A stretch of DNA of 64,000 bases from assembly GCA_017887325.1 (NCBI GenBank), contig JAGHIE010000008.1, positions 1-64,000 of the forward strand, given 5' to 3'. The notes under the pieces are model-generated. The model searched no databases. It saw only the letters and a list, made by a program, of their open reading frames with translations, and was not told the origin of the DNA. A program made the position numbers and the translations under genes. Below, piece after piece: positions 33,670 to 42,709 of this stretch. Source of the stretch: Oscillospiraceae bacterium (GTDB lineage: Bacteria; Bacillota; Clostridia; Oscillospirales; Ruminococcaceae). Within the stretch, counting starts at the first letter, position 1; every line of letters begins with the position of its first letter.

Positions 33670-35349
33670 TTAAATATCTATATTAACAATAGGTTTGTTT
33701 ATTGAACCACCAGCTGGAATCATAGGTAATACATTTATATCTCTATCAATAACGCATTCTATCAAAGCAGGTGTATTTTCACTCAATGCTTTTGTTAGGA
33801 CATCTCTAACTTCACTTTTCTTTGTAATTCTATATCCTCTAACATTATAAGCTTCTGCTAATTTTACATAATCTGTATCTCTATCCAAAGTAGTTTGAGA
33901 AAATCTCTTACCATAGAATAGTCTTTGCCACTGTCTTACCATTCCTAAAACATTATTATTAAATAATAATTCTATTATAGGAATTTGTTGTTTATATGCA
34001 GTTACAAGTTCATTACAGTTCATGTGAAAACTTCCATCACCTGCAACATTTATAACTCTCTTATCTGGATTTGCAACTTGTGCACCTAAAGAAGCTCCAA
34101 GACCAAATCCCATAGTTCCTAGACCACCAGAACTTATAAATGTTCGTGGATACTTAAATTTATAATATTGTGCTGTCCACATTTGATGTTGACCAACTTC
34201 TGTAGTGATAATAGCTTTTTCTCCTGCTAATTCATTCAATGTTTCTAAAACATATTGAGGAGTAACCATTTCATCATCTTCTTCAACCATTTTTAGTGGA
34301 TACTCTTTTTTCCATGAATATACTTTATCTAACCATTCTTTGTTGTTTTTAGGTTTAATTTCTTTATTTAATATATCAAGAATACATTTAACATCACCCA
34401 AAAGTTGTAAATCAACTTTTATATTTTTATTTACTTCTGCTGGGTCTATATCTATATGTACTATTTTAGCATTAGGTGCAAAAGATTTTATGTCACAAAT
34501 AACTCTATCTGAAAAACGAGTTCCCAATCCAATAAATAAATCACACTCTGTTACAGCATATGCAGAAGTTACTGTACCATGCATTCCTAGCATACCAATA
34601 TATCTATCATCTGTATTATCAAAACTTCCTTGCCCCATCAAAGAAGAAGATACAGGTGCATCTATTTTTTCAACAAATTCTTTTAAACTTTCATAAGCTT
34701 CAGACGCTATTACCCCACCACCAGCATAAATCAATGGTCTTTGACTATTTTCTATTAAATCAACAACTTCTTTTATTTGATCTGATGTAATATCAGCATA
34801 ATAATTTGAAACTGGCTCTATAACTTTTTTTACATACTCTGTTTCTTTTACAGTTATATCTTTTGGAATATCTATTAAAACAGGTCCCTTTCTTCCTGTG
34901 TTAGCTATAAGAAAAGCTTCTCTTATAGTATCTGCTAAATCTTCTATATTCTTTACTATAAAGTTATGTTTTGTAACTGGCATAGTTACACCGGTAATAT
35001 CTATTTCTTGAAAACTATCTAATCCCAATAAATTTACAGGTACATTTCCTGTAATTGCAACTACTGGAATAGAATCCATATAAGCTGTTGCTATACCAGT
35101 AACCAAGTTTGTAGCACCAGGGCCAGATGTTGCTATTACAACCCCAACTTTACCACTTGAACGAGCATATCCGTCAGCTGCATGAGCAGCCCCTTGTTCG
35201 TGTGCTGTTAATACATGTCTTATTTTATCACTATATTTGTACAAAGCGTCATATAAATTTAATACAGAACCTCCTGGATATCCAAAAACTGTATCAACAC
35301 CTTGTTCTAATAAACATTCAAGTACAATTTCTGCACCATTTAATTTCAT
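33670..35349 (-). CDS. ilvB: Acetolactate synthase large (catalytic) subunit
   Basis: A 559-residue thiamine-diphosphate enzyme making acetolactate from pyruvate (or acetohydroxybutyrate with 2-oxobutyrate), the first common step of valine, leucine and isoleucine synthesis. The catalytic glutamate lies in AHEQGAAHAADGYAR; the ThDP/Mg motif is GDGSFHMN followed by FNNNVLGMVRQWQ, and the FAD region holds GLGTRFSDR. Full length. AGGAGGAG precedes the ATG. It heads ilvB-ilvN-HAD-two unknown genes; ilvC and ilvD are not in the window. Confidence 0.97.
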   Translation of the reverse strand: MKLNGAEIVLECLLEQGVDTVFGYPGGSVLNLYDALYKYSDKIRHVLTAHEQGAAHAADGYARSSGKVGVVIATSGPGATNLVTGIATAYMDSIPVVAITGNVPVNLLGLDSFQEIDITGVTMPVTKHNFIVKNIEDLADTIREAFLIANTGRKGPVLIDIPKDITVKETEYVKKVIEPVSNYYADITSDQIKEVVDLIENSQRPLIYAGGGVIASEAYESLKEFVEKIDAPVSSSLMGQGSFDNTDDRYIGMLGMHGTVTSAYAVTECDLFIGLGTRFSDRVICDIKSFAPNAKIVHIDIDPAEVNKNIKVDLQLLGDVKCILDILNKEIKPKNNKEWLDKVYSWKKEYPLKMVEEDDEMVTPQYVLETLNELAGEKAIITTEVGQHQMWTAQYYKFKYPRTFISSGGLGTMGFGLGASLGAQVANPDKRVINVAGDGSFHMNCNELVTAYKQQIPIIELLFNNNVLGMVRQWQRLFYGKRFSQTTLDRDTDYVKLAEAYNVRGYRITKKSEVRDVLTKALSENTPALIECVIDRDINVLPMIPAGGSINKPIVNIDI

Positions 35350-35409
35350 AATATCTCCTCCTCAATTTATATAATCGGAAAATAATCCCCCATTTTTGAT
35401 TATATATTT

Positions 35410-35430
35410 TTGTACGCGTATGTGGTACAA
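35410..35430. promoter_or_regulatory. Inverted repeat upstream of ilvB
   Basis: TTGTAC-N9-GTACAA, perfect 6-bp arms, about 60 bases ahead of the ilvB start and in the divergent region with the sigma-like gene. On the minus strand TTGTAC is followed after 18 bases by TATATA, so the repeat overlaps a possible ilvB promoter. No T-box or leucine-peptide attenuator is present. Confidence 0.4.
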
Positions 35431-35528
35431 GTGTATTTAATACAATGATATTACACAAACTTAACTTTGTCAACTATAACATATTATTTTCAATTATGTT
35501 GTAATTTTTTGTTTTTTATTTATTTTAC

Positions 35529-35557
35529 TTGATTTTATTACAATAATATTGTATAAT
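35529..35557 (+). promoter_or_regulatory. Promoter of the sigma-region-4-like gene with a perfect palindrome
   Basis: -35 TTGATT (35529-35534), 17-base spacer, -10 TATAAT (35552-35557). The spacer holds the perfect 15-base palindrome TACAATA-A-TATTGTA (35539-35553), which runs into the -10. A partial copy, TACAATATAAT, lies near 35570-35580. Confidence 0.65.
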
Positions 35558-35598
35558 TAATTTAAAAATTACAATATAATTAAAAAAGGAGATATTAT

Positions 35599-35886
35599 AT
35601 GGCAAAAAAAGTAAGTTTTGATTTATGTGAAAACTTATTACCTGACACAAAATTAATTTATGAAAATTCAAATTCTAAAGATATTAGAAAACTTCAAAAT
35701 GTTCTTATAAAGGTTATACAAGAACAATTAACAAAAAGACAAAGTGAAATTATGTTAATGTATTTTTTTGAAAAGAAAAATATTACACATATCTCAAATG
35801 AATTAAATCTAAATAAATCAACTGTTTCTCGTTCGTTACATGCTAGCTTAAAAAAATTAAATCAAATATTGAGATACTACTTATAA
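35599..35886 (+). CDS. Small orphan sigma-factor-region-4-like DNA-binding protein
   Basis: A 95-residue protein. Residues about 45-90 form a helix-turn-helix of the sigma-70 region 4/LuxR class (LTKRQSEIMLMYF, then NITHISNELNLNKSTVSRSL, then a basic helix). No region 2 is present, so it is not a complete sigma factor. The N-terminal 40 residues are unremarkable. AAAGGAG precedes the ATG. It lies divergent from ilvB and has a palindrome in its promoter. It may be an autorepressor or may regulate ilvB; both are guesses. Confidence 0.8.
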   Translation: MAKKVSFDLCENLLPDTKLIYENSNSKDIRKLQNVLIKVIQEQLTKRQSEIMLMYFFEKKNITHISNELNLNKSTVSRSLHASLKKLNQILRYYL

Positions 35887-35887
35887 T

Positions 35888-35919
35888 AAAAAGGTTGTGA
35901 AAATAAATCACAACCTTTT
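35888..35919. terminator. Bidirectional terminator between the sigma-like gene and mnmA
   Basis: Arms AAAAGGTTGTGA and complement with A- and T-runs on both sides. Confidence 0.88.
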
Positions 35920-35924
35920 CTATT

Positions 35925-37031
35925 TTATATTTCTAAATCTGCTACTGTTTTTAGTGTTTTGATAATTCTTCCTCCACCAACAACAATATCTCCATCATAA
36001 AATACTACTGCTTGTCCTGTGGTCAATGCTCTTTGTGGCTCATCAAATGAAACTAAAACCTTACCATTATCAAGTGGTGAAATAGTTGCAGGTTGTTCCA
36101 TATGTTTATATCTTGTTTTTGCTTTAACTTTAATAGGTTCTTTTAAATCTTCTATAGAAATCCAGTTTACATCATCAGCAATTAAAGCACTTTCATATAA
36201 ATCTTTTTCATCGCCCAAAGTTACTGTGTTATTTTTAGCATCTTTAGCAACAACATAAGCTGGTTTACCCAATGCTATTCCTAAGCCTTTTCTTTGACCT
36301 ACTGTATAATAAATAATACCTTTATGTTTACCTAAAACATTGCCGTTTATATCAATAAAGTTACCTTCTTCAAAGTGTTTACCTGTGTAATTTTCTATAA
36401 ACTCAGCATATTTACCATTTGGTACAAAGCAAATATCTTGGCTATCTGGTTTATCTGCGTTTACTAAACCATTTTCTTCTGCCATTTTTCTAGCTTCAAC
36501 TTTAGTATATTTTCCTAATGGGAATAGTGTTCTTTTTAATTGTTCTTGAGTTAAACCATATAACACATAAGTTTGGTCCTTTGTACTATCAACAGCTTTC
36601 TTTAATAAATATCTTCCAGTTTTCTCATCATACTCTCTTATAGCATAATGTCCTGTAGCTATATAATCTTGTTCTAATAATATAGCTCTTTTTAGCATTT
36701 CATCAAATTTTATAAATCTGTTACAATCAATACATGGATTTGGTGTATCACCATTTATATATGTGTTATTAAATCTATCAACAACATATTCTTTAAATTT
36801 TTCACCAAAGTTATATACAAAAAACGGTACATCAAACTTAAAAGCAACACTTCTTGCATCTTCTACATCACTTAATGAACAACAAGTTTTATTTTTATCT
36901 AAATTAATATCACCATTATCAAATAGTTTTAAAGTAACCCCTGTTACATCATATTCATCTTTTAATAAAAGTACAGCAACAGAACTATCTATTCCACCGC
37001 TCATACCTACTAAAACCTTTTTCTTACTCAT
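35925..37031 (-). CDS. mnmA: tRNA-specific 2-thiouridylase
   Basis: A 368-residue enzyme that adds sulfur to U34 of the tRNAs for Lys, Glu and Gln. The ATP pyrophosphatase loop is GMSGGIDSSVA; the two catalytic cysteines are in TPNPCIDCNRFIKF and SQDICFVPNGKY. Full length. The ATG at 37031 was preferred to one two codons upstream because AGAGG is then eight bases away. Sulfur must come from a cysteine desulfurase encoded elsewhere; cysK lies divergently next to it. Confidence 0.97.
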   Translation of the reverse strand: MSKKKVLVGMSGGIDSSVAVLLLKDEYDVTGVTLKLFDNGDINLDKNKTCCSLSDVEDARSVAFKFDVPFFVYNFGEKFKEYVVDRFNNTYINGDTPNPCIDCNRFIKFDEMLKRAILLEQDYIATGHYAIREYDEKTGRYLLKKAVDSTKDQTYVLYGLTQEQLKRTLFPLGKYTKVEARKMAEENGLVNADKPDSQDICFVPNGKYAEFIENYTGKHFEEGNFIDINGNVLGKHKGIIYYTVGQRKGLGIALGKPAYVVAKDAKNNTVTLGDEKDLYESALIADDVNWISIEDLKEPIKVKAKTRYKHMEQPATISPLDNGKVLVSFDEPQRALTTGQAVVFYDGDIVVGGGRIIKTLKTVADLEI

Positions 37032-37136
37032 AAACATAACCTCTTTTATATAAATCTATTTACAATCATATTAATATATATAATCATACATTATGTATGC
37101 AAATTTGTACAGATATTTATTTACAATATTTTTATA

Positions 37137-37165
37137 TTGACAAAATATATTTTCTTTTTTATAAT
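37137..37165 (+). promoter_or_regulatory. Consensus promoter of cysK
   Basis: Perfect TTGACA (37137-37142), 17-base spacer and perfect TATAAT (37160-37165). Just downstream, ATTAATA (37173-37179) and TATTAAT (37193-37199) form an inverted repeat that could be a repressor site. Confidence 0.85.
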
Positions 37166-37224
37166 TATCTTTATTAATATACCATTTGAGTGTATTAATA
37201 TAATTATAAGAAAGGGTGTTATTT

Positions 37225-38157
37225 ATGTCAAATGTAAAAACTTCTATAACACAAATTATTGGTAATACTCCACTTCTTCAATTAAACAACTATATGTCAA
37301 AACACAATTTATGTGCAAATATATTAGCAAAATTAGAATGTTTAAATCCAGCTGGATCAGTAAAAGATAGAATAGGATATGCTATGATAAAAGATGCAGA
37401 AGAAAAAGGTATTTTAAAAGAAGGTTCTACAATTATCGAACCAACTTCTGGTAATACTGGTATTGGTATTGCATCTGTATCAACAGCTAAAGGTTATAAA
37501 ACAATTCTTACAATGCCAGAAACTATGAGTGTTGAACGCCGTAGATTGTTAAAAGCATATGGTGCAGAAATTGTTTTAACTGAAGGTAGTAAAGGTATGT
37601 CAGGTGCTATTGCAAAAGCTAATGAATTAGCAAAAGAAATTCCTAATGCAGTAATACTAGGACAATTTGAAAATCCAGCTAACCCTGAAATGCACTACAA
37701 TACAACAGGTGTTGAAATTTGGAATGATACAGACCATAATGTTGATATTCTAGTAGCAGGAATTGGTACAGGTGGTACTATTTCTGGTACAGGTAAATAC
37801 TTAAAAGAACAAAACCCTAATATTAAAGTAGTTGGTGTAGAACCTTCAGATTCACCAGTATTAACCGAAGGTAAAGCTGGTCCTCACAAGATACAAGGTA
37901 TTGGTGCTGGTTTTGTTCCAAATACACTAGACACAAAAATTTATGATGAAGTAATCACAGTTAGTAACGATGATGCTTTTAAATATGCTATTGATGTTGC
38001 AAAAGCAGAAGGTGTTTTAGTTGGTATATCTTCAGGTGCTGCTTTATGCGCTGCAACACAACTTGCACAATTAGAAGAAAATAAAGGTAAAAATATAGTT
38101 GTTATTTTCCCAGACAATGGAGACAGATATTTCTCTACTCCTTTATTTGCTGACTAA
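37225..38157 (+). CDS. cysK: Cysteine synthase A (O-acetylserine sulfhydrylase)
   Basis: A 310-residue PLP enzyme making cysteine from O-acetylserine and sulfide. PLP binds the lysine in NPAGSVKDRIGY; the asparagine loop TSGNTGIG, the phosphate-binding GTGGTISGTGKYL and the C-terminal SSGAA are present. The ATG at 37225 follows AAAGGG; the earlier in-frame GTG is part of that site. It is monocistronic with a strong promoter and terminator. Confidence 0.97.
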   Translation: MSNVKTSITQIIGNTPLLQLNNYMSKHNLCANILAKLECLNPAGSVKDRIGYAMIKDAEEKGILKEGSTIIEPTSGNTGIGIASVSTAKGYKTILTMPETMSVERRRLLKAYGAEIVLTEGSKGMSGAIAKANELAKEIPNAVILGQFENPANPEMHYNTTGVEIWNDTDHNVDILVAGIGTGGTISGTGKYLKEQNPNIKVVGVEPSDSPVLTEGKAGPHKIQGIGAGFVPNTLDTKIYDEVITVSNDDAFKYAIDVAKAEGVLVGISSGAALCAATQLAQLEENKGKNIVVIFPDNGDRYFSTPLFAD

Positions 38158-38161
38158 ACAA

Positions 38162-38194
38162 AACAGATGACTAGCATTAGTCATCTGTTTTTTT
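38162..38194 (+). terminator. Terminator of cysK
   Basis: AACAGATGACTA with its complement around a short loop, followed by seven T residues. Confidence 0.92.
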
Positions 38195-38196
38195 GC

Positions 38197-38225
38197 TAGA
38201 CAAAAATTATTCATTAAGATATAAT
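38197..38225 (+). promoter_or_regulatory. Promoter of hydE-thiT
   Basis: -35 TAGACA (38197-38202), 17-base spacer, perfect -10 TATAAT (38220-38225). Confidence 0.7.
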
Positions 38226-38253
38226 TATTTTTATGAAAATATGAGGAGTATCT

Positions 38254-39291
38254 ATGAGAGATTTAATTGATAATTTAGAAAAGAATAAAATATTATCTAA
38301 CGAAGAATTTATTTTTTTATTAAATAATATTTCTGACCAAGAAGCTAAATATTTATTTGAAAAAGCAAGAAATATTGCCAATAGTGTATATGAAAATAAA
38401 GTTTATATTCGTGGATTAATTGAAGTATCAAATTATTGCAAAAATGATTGTTATTATTGTGGAATAAGGTGTTCTAACAAAAATGCTAATAGATATAGAC
38501 TATCTTTTGATGATATTATGAAATCATGTAGTATAGGATATGAATTAGGCTTTAGAACTTTCGTTTTACAGGGTGGCGAAGATAGTTTCTTTTCTGATGA
38601 AGTATTATGTAAAATTATAACTTGCATAAAGAGCAAATATCCAGAATGTGCTATAACTTTATCATTAGGAGAACGCTCTTATGAATCTTATTTAAATCTC
38701 TATAATGCAGGTGCAGATAGATATTTACTCAGACACGAAACTGCTAATAATAATCACTATTCAAAACTTCATCCTAAAAACTTATCTTTAGAAAACAGAA
38801 AAAAATGTTTGTTTAATCTAAAAGAAATAGGATATCAAGTTGGTAGTGGATTTATGGTTGGTTCACCTTTTCAAACTACACAAAATATAGTTGAAGATTT
38901 ATTATTTTTAAAGGAATTATCACCTCATATGATAGGCATTGGCCCATTTATATCACACAAGGATACTCCTTTTAAAAATTATTCAAATGGAAATGTGAAC
39001 TTAACATTAATCTTAATAAGTATTTTAAGACTAATGTTTCCTAATAGTTTAATTCCAGCAACAACTGCACTGGGAACACTCTGCGACAATGGTCGTGAAT
39101 TGGGTATTTTATCAGGAGCTAATGTCATTATGCCAAATTTATCTCCTAAAGATGTTAGGAACAAATATATGCTATATGATAATAAATTAGCTACTGGTGC
39201 AGAGTCTGCTGAAGGTCTTGATAAATTAAGAAACAATCTTAAAAAAATAGGTTATGATATTAGCATAGAGCGTGGAGATTATAAAGAATAA
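38254..39291 (+). CDS. hydE: [FeFe] hydrogenase maturase HydE (radical SAM)
   Basis: A 345-residue radical SAM enzyme needed with HydG and HydF to build the H-cluster; HydE works on the Fe(CO)2(CN)-cysteine intermediate on the way to the dithiomethylamine-bridged diiron site. The SAM [4Fe-4S] motif is CKNDCYYCGIRC near residue 62, in the context SNYCKNDC typical of HydE; the barrel continues with FVLQGGED and RHETAN. The biotin synthase family is similar, but these two stretches favour HydE. GAGGAG precedes the ATG. thiT follows by 13 bases. Confidence 0.93.
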   Translation: MRDLIDNLEKNKILSNEEFIFLLNNISDQEAKYLFEKARNIANSVYENKVYIRGLIEVSNYCKNDCYYCGIRCSNKNANRYRLSFDDIMKSCSIGYELGFRTFVLQGGEDSFFSDEVLCKIITCIKSKYPECAITLSLGERSYESYLNLYNAGADRYLLRHETANNNHYSKLHPKNLSLENRKKCLFNLKEIGYQVGSGFMVGSPFQTTQNIVEDLLFLKELSPHMIGIGPFISHKDTPFKNYSNGNVNLTLILISILRLMFPNSLIPATTALGTLCDNGRELGILSGANVIMPNLSPKDVRNKYMLYDNKLATGAESAEGLDKLRNNLKKIGYDISIERGDYKE

Positions 39292-39304
39292 AAGGAGATA
39301 TAAA

Positions 39305-39919
39305 ATGAATAACTTTAAAACTGTTAGATTGGTAGAAACAGGATTAGCGTTTGCTATTGCAGTAATATTATCGTTTATTAAACTTTTTGAAATGCCTTGG
39401 GGTGGCGCAGTTACATTATGTTCAATGCTTCCTATTATTTTAATAAGTTATAGATATGGAAACAAATGGGGTTTATTTTCCGGATTTGTATTTTCAATCT
39501 TACAATTATTAACAGGACTAAGTGGCTTAAGAGGTATAACCGGTGTTGGTCTTGTTGCAAGTATACTTTTAGACTATATATTTGCTTTTACACTATTAGG
39601 TCTTGGAGGATTATTTAGAAACAAAATTAAAAATAAAACAGTAGCTTTATCTTTAGGAGTTATTGTAACATTATTTTTAAGATATATATGTTCTTTTCTA
39701 TCTGGAGTAATTGTTTGGGGTAGCTTTGCAAAAGAAACATTAGAAAGTTTAGGTGGAGATTTAGCACAAAGTATTCTAAATACATTTAGTGGACTATCTT
39801 TAGAAATTGTTTACTCAGCAGTATATAATGCTACTTATATGATTCCTGAATTAATAATTACATTAATTATTGCAATAATAATATCTTATGTTCCTCAAAT
39901 TAATAAACAATATAAATAA
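39305..39919 (+). CDS. thiT: Thiamine-specific ECF transporter S component
   Basis: A 204-residue membrane protein with six helices. LFEMPWGGAVTLCSMLPI followed by ISYRYG is the ThiT signature, including the tryptophan and tyrosine region near the thiamine pocket. It would use the shared ECF energy module encoded elsewhere. The ATG at 39305 follows AAAGGAGAT; upstream in-frame codons overlap hydE. No TPP riboswitch was seen; expression seems tied to hydE. Confidence 0.93.
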   Translation: MNNFKTVRLVETGLAFAIAVILSFIKLFEMPWGGAVTLCSMLPIILISYRYGNKWGLFSGFVFSILQLLTGLSGLRGITGVGLVASILLDYIFAFTLLGLGGLFRNKIKNKTVALSLGVIVTLFLRYICSFLSGVIVWGSFAKETLESLGGDLAQSILNTFSGLSLEIVYSAVYNATYMIPELIITLIIAIIISYVPQINKQYK

Positions 39920-39927
39920 TATATAAC

Positions 39928-39960
39928 AAAAAAGTCAGTAGTAAAATACTACTGACTTTT
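39928..39960. terminator. Bidirectional terminator between thiT and the Na/Pi transporter gene
   Basis: AAAAAAGTCAGTAGTA with its complement around a short loop and T-runs on both strands. Confidence 0.9.
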
Positions 39961-39965
39961 CTTTA

Positions 39966-41774
39966 TTAATTAATTTTTATTCTTGATAAATATTTATCTC
40001 TATATTCTTCTAATTTTTCTTTATAGCCTGGATATTGACCTGCATGAATAGCTTTAATATACTCATGGCGATTTAAATTATCGTTATTAGCTTTATAACC
40101 AATAACTGAAATAGCTACATTTGAACAATGGTCAGATATTCTTTCTAAGTTTGTTAGAAGTTCTAAGAATACAAATCCACCATCTATTGTGCATTTACCT
40201 TTTTTCAAACGCTCAATATGTTTTTCTTTTAATGCATCTACCATAAAGTCTATTGTTTCTTCTAAAGGCTCAACTTCCATTGCTATTTCTATATCATTTT
40301 CTTTATAAGCTTTTAACGCCATTCCTATAATTTCTTCTATGGCTTGATATGTAACTTTCAACTCATCAATAGCCTTTTCTGAAAGTCCAGCTCCTCTATC
40401 ATATAAAATCTCTGCACCTTCAACTAAGTTTATTGTGTAATCACCAATTCTTTCAAAATCTGTACCTAATTTTAAAAGTCTTGTCACTGCTCTACTTTCT
40501 TCAAGTGTTAATTCTTCGCCTGATATACTTAATAAATAGTTATTAATTTTATCTTCCATTCTATCAATTGTGTCTTCATTTTCTTTAATTTTATCAACAC
40601 TCTTTGTGTTATATTTTTCAAATAAAGGCAATGATAGTCTAAAGTTTTTCAATGCATTAACACCCATTAAACCTACAACTTTTTCACATTGTCCTAAAGC
40701 GATAGATGGTGATTTTAAGAATCTTTCATCTAAGTTTGCAAGTTCTTGTGCAATTTCAGCTTCTCCAGGTTCATTAGATTTTTCATATTTTGAACGAACT
40801 GTAGCTGTTGCAAGTTTTTCTAATAATTTTACAAAAGGTAATAATACTATTGTAACAACAATATTAAACAATGTGTGGAAGTTAGCAATACCATTCATAT
40901 CAATTGCTTTATCCCAGAATGAAAATCCTATTAAAGCATTTAATCCGTATACACCTGTTAAGAATAAGATTGTACCTATAACATTAAAATACAAGTGAAC
41001 CATAGCAGCTCTTCTAGCATTTACATTAGCACCTATACTTGATAAAAGTGATGTTACACAAGTACCAATGTTTTGACCCATTATAATTGGGAAAGCAGCT
41101 GAATATGTTATAACACCTGTTGTAGCAAGTGATTGTAAAATACCAACTGAAGCTGATGAACTTTGAATAATTGCAGTAACAATTGTACCAGCTAAAACAC
41201 CAAATATTGGGTTTGTCAAAGTTGTAAATAATTCAGCAAATTGTGGCAATTCTGATAATGGTTTAACAGCATCTGTCATCATAAACATACCATTAAATAA
41301 AATACCAAAACCTAAAAGAATTTCACCAATCATTTTTGTTTTCTTTTTGCCGCCAACCATAAACATGATAATACCAATTATTGTTATAATTGGAGCTAAT
41401 GTTGTAGGCTTAATCATTTCTAAAGCAAAACTAGCACTACCTGATGAATCAAGCTCAGCTAATTTTAATATTTGACCTGTTACTGTTGTACCAATATTAG
41501 CACCCATAATAACAGGAATAGCTGATCTTAATTTTAAAATACCTGCATTTACTAAACCTACTACAATAACAGTAGTTGCAGAAGAACTTTGAATAGCTGC
41601 TGTTATAACGGCTCCCACTAAAACACCTTTAAAAATATTGCTTGTCATTTTTTCAAGTGTTCTTTCTAATTTGCTACCAGCAACTTTTTCAAGTCCAGAA
41701 CCTAGCATACTCATCCCATAAAGGAATAATGCCAAGCCACCTAGCATAGAAATCGCGTTAAAAATATATCCCAT
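39966..41774 (-). CDS. Na/Pi cotransporter family protein with PhoU-like domain
   Basis: A 602-residue membrane protein. The N-terminal 330 residues form two inverted repeats of the NptA/SLC34 type, each with the QSSSA motif (AIQSSSATTVIVVG and IIQSSSASVGILQS). The C-terminal 230 residues are a helical PhoU-like domain. It probably imports phosphate with sodium. The start is the ATG at 41774 with GGAGG before it; a GTG five codons upstream is part of that ribosome site. The 221-base gap upstream is AT-rich with no gene. Confidence 0.93.
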   Translation of the reverse strand: MGYIFNAISMLGGLALFLYGMSMLGSGLEKVAGSKLERTLEKMTSNIFKGVLVGAVITAAIQSSSATTVIVVGLVNAGILKLRSAIPVIMGANIGTTVTGQILKLAELDSSGSASFALEMIKPTTLAPIITIIGIIMFMVGGKKKTKMIGEILLGFGILFNGMFMMTDAVKPLSELPQFAELFTTLTNPIFGVLAGTIVTAIIQSSSASVGILQSLATTGVITYSAAFPIIMGQNIGTCVTSLLSSIGANVNARRAAMVHLYFNVIGTILFLTGVYGLNALIGFSFWDKAIDMNGIANFHTLFNIVVTIVLLPFVKLLEKLATATVRSKYEKSNEPGEAEIAQELANLDERFLKSPSIALGQCEKVVGLMGVNALKNFRLSLPLFEKYNTKSVDKIKENEDTIDRMEDKINNYLLSISGEELTLEESRAVTRLLKLGTDFERIGDYTINLVEGAEILYDRGAGLSEKAIDELKVTYQAIEEIIGMALKAYKENDIEIAMEVEPLEETIDFMVDALKEKHIERLKKGKCTIDGGFVFLELLTNLERISDHCSNVAISVIGYKANNDNLNRHEYIKAIHAGQYPGYKEKLEEYRDKYLSRIKIN

Positions 41775-41995
41775 ATTTTCCTCCACCAAGCTATTTTATA
41801 TTTTGTCAACAAATTTTAAATAAAATTGACATATTCTTGACATATACAATTATATCACTCAAAAAAGCAAGCTGTAAAGAAAATATTTTACAAAAAACAA
41901 CAAAATTTGCAATATCTAGTGTTTTATATAAAGTTTAAGTAATTTTTTTATAAAGTTTATACAAAGTATTTTTACATAGATTTTACATTGCTATA

Positions 41996-42637
41996 TTAAG
42001 CTAATTTAAAGTTATCTTTAGTTACTCCACAAATAGGACATCTAAAGCTATCATCTTCTTTATTAATGTCCCCTTTGTATTCATATCCACAAATACCACA
42101 TACATATTTTACTTCATTATTATCTTCTTTTTTAACTTCTTCTTGATATGTTGGTGCATTTTTTGGAGCTTTACCTTTAACAACTTTATGATAATAATCA
42201 TAAGTCATAGCAGGATTTTCTGATAATTTTATAGCTTCAACTAATTTACCAAATATTACTGTATGTGTATCCATTTCTTTTGTATCAACAACTTCAAATA
42301 ACATTGCTCCACAAGTATTATCTGTAATTACTGGTAAATCTTGTTTCCATTTATATGCAATTTGTTCAAATTTATCTTTTTCTCTTGATGAGAAAAAGCC
42401 TAGTTCTGAAATTACTTTTGGGTCTGTATTTTCAGATATAATAGAAATTGCAAATCTTTTTGATTTCAAAATAGCGTCATGTGTGTAATTGTTTTTATTT
42501 AAGCAAATTGAAAAGATTTTGCTTTCACTTGTAACTTGACTACAAGTATTGATGATACAACCTACTGCTCTATCATCTTCTTTTGTTGTTACTGCATATA
42601 AACCATAAGTAACATTAAATAAAACTGATAAATCCAT
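41996..42637 (-). CDS. Flavin reductase-rubredoxin fusion (Hrb-like)
   Basis: A 213-residue protein with an FMN-binding flavin reductase-like domain (about 1-155) and a C-terminal rubredoxin with two CxxC pairs (CGICGYEYKG and CPICGV). High-molecular-weight rubredoxins of this form pass electrons from NAD(P)H to flavodiiron proteins, which reduce oxygen or nitric oxide in anaerobes. No flavodiiron gene is beside it. AAGGAG precedes the ATG. A -10 TATAAT lies upstream near 42687-42692, between two copies of an inverted repeat. Confidence 0.92.
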   Translation of the reverse strand: MDLSVLFNVTYGLYAVTTKEDDRAVGCIINTCSQVTSESKIFSICLNKNNYTHDAILKSKRFAISIISENTDPKVISELGFFSSREKDKFEQIAYKWKQDLPVITDNTCGAMLFEVVDTKEMDTHTVIFGKLVEAIKLSENPAMTYDYYHKVVKGKAPKNAPTYQEEVKKEDNNEVKYVCGICGYEYKGDINKEDDSFRCPICGVTKDNFKLA

Positions 42638-42652
42638 ACTAACATCTCCTTC

Positions 42653-42709
42653 TAAAACAGATTTAAATAGTGTACTTTTTTATTTATTATACCATAATCA
42701 TCTGTTTTA
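42653..42709. promoter_or_regulatory. Inverted repeat flanking the flavoprotein-rubredoxin promoter
   Basis: Perfect 10-bp arms TAAAACAGAT (42653-42662) and ATCTGTTTTA (42700-42709), 37 bases apart, enclose the minus-strand -10 of the downstream gene. The left arm overlaps the fkbM stop region on the far side. It could be a pair of operators or a large RNA hairpin. Confidence 0.4.

Noticed and set aside
35350..35598. Possible T-box or peptide attenuator ahead of ilvB
   Set aside because: No TGGNACC-type T-box, terminator stem or run of branched-chain codons is present; only short palindromes and promoters are seen.
39272..39304. Upstream in-frame start extending thiT into hydE
   Set aside because: AAAGGAGAT directly precedes the ATG at 39305, and the extra residues are not membrane-like or conserved in ThiT.
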